NCBI GenBank assembly: GCA_021163905.1
Contig: JAGGTG010000145.1
Location: forward strand, 1-6,576
Length of the DNA stretch: 6,576 nt
DNA from: Candidatus Aerophobota bacterium
Lineage (GTDB): Bacteria; Aerophobota; Aerophobia; Aerophobales; B3-G15
Direction: 5' to 3'
The position numbers and the translations under genes were made by a program. The notes under the pieces are model-generated. The model saw only the letters and a program-made list of their open reading frames with translations, was not told where the DNA came from and made no database searches. Below, piece after piece: positions 6,561 through 6,576 of the stretch (position 1 is the first letter of the stretch; every line of letters starts with the position of its first letter).

Positions 6561-6576
6561 GAATTTAGGGCATTTT

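Noticed and set aside
1..6576. Search for mobile elements, CRISPR repeats, toxin-antitoxin pairs or a novel defence system
   Set aside because: No regularly spaced repeats, transposase motifs, terminal inverted repeats or unexplained coding stretches are visible. All genes belong to familiar core families and the gaps are at most about 110 bases.

Overview
The window is a compact stretch of an AT-rich bacterial chromosome with every supported gene on the minus strand. Read in the direction of transcription (high to low coordinates), it holds three units. First is an hflK-hflC-metallo-beta-lactamase-fold hydrolase operon (6538 down to 3905). Second is a single-gene unit for pyruvate, phosphate dikinase (3879 down to about 1084), with its own near-consensus promoter and an intrinsic terminator. 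Third is a tRNA-Tyr, tRNA-Thr, tuf unit (about 1081 down to the left edge), where the EF-Tu gene is cut off by the window.

The organism looks like an anaerobic, probably thermophilic bacterium, possibly of a deep-branching or candidate phylum. This rests on indirect signs: tRNA stems that are much more GC-rich than the AT-rich genes around them, a full-length PPDK as used in PPi-linked anaerobic glycolysis or gluconeogenesis, and strong AAGGAGG-type ribosome binding sites at all five starts. EF-Tu carries a Cys-x-Cys...Cys-x-x-Cys insertion of a type I recall from clostridial thermophiles such as Carboxydothermus and Moorella. There is no rRNA here, so I do not name a phylum.

HflK and HflC are paired SPFH/prohibitin-type membrane proteins that, in well-studied bacteria, form a complex around the FtsH protease. 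Their genes overlap by four bases (ATGA), and a UPF0173-like metal-dependent hydrolase follows 27 nt downstream, so the three are probably one transcript. PPDK interconverts pyruvate and PEP and appears to be transcribed separately. The tRNA-Tyr/tRNA-Thr/tuf order is the conserved translation-gene arrangement known from the E. coli tufB operon, here without the tRNA-Gly.

I found no mobile element, CRISPR array, toxin-antitoxin module or defence system. This is ordinary core-genome DNA. The points most worth a second look are the EF-Tu cysteine insertion, details of the two tRNAs, the start and operon membership of the hydrolase gene, and a ten-codon reading frame in the hflK leader. No intergenic stretch exceeds about 110 bases.
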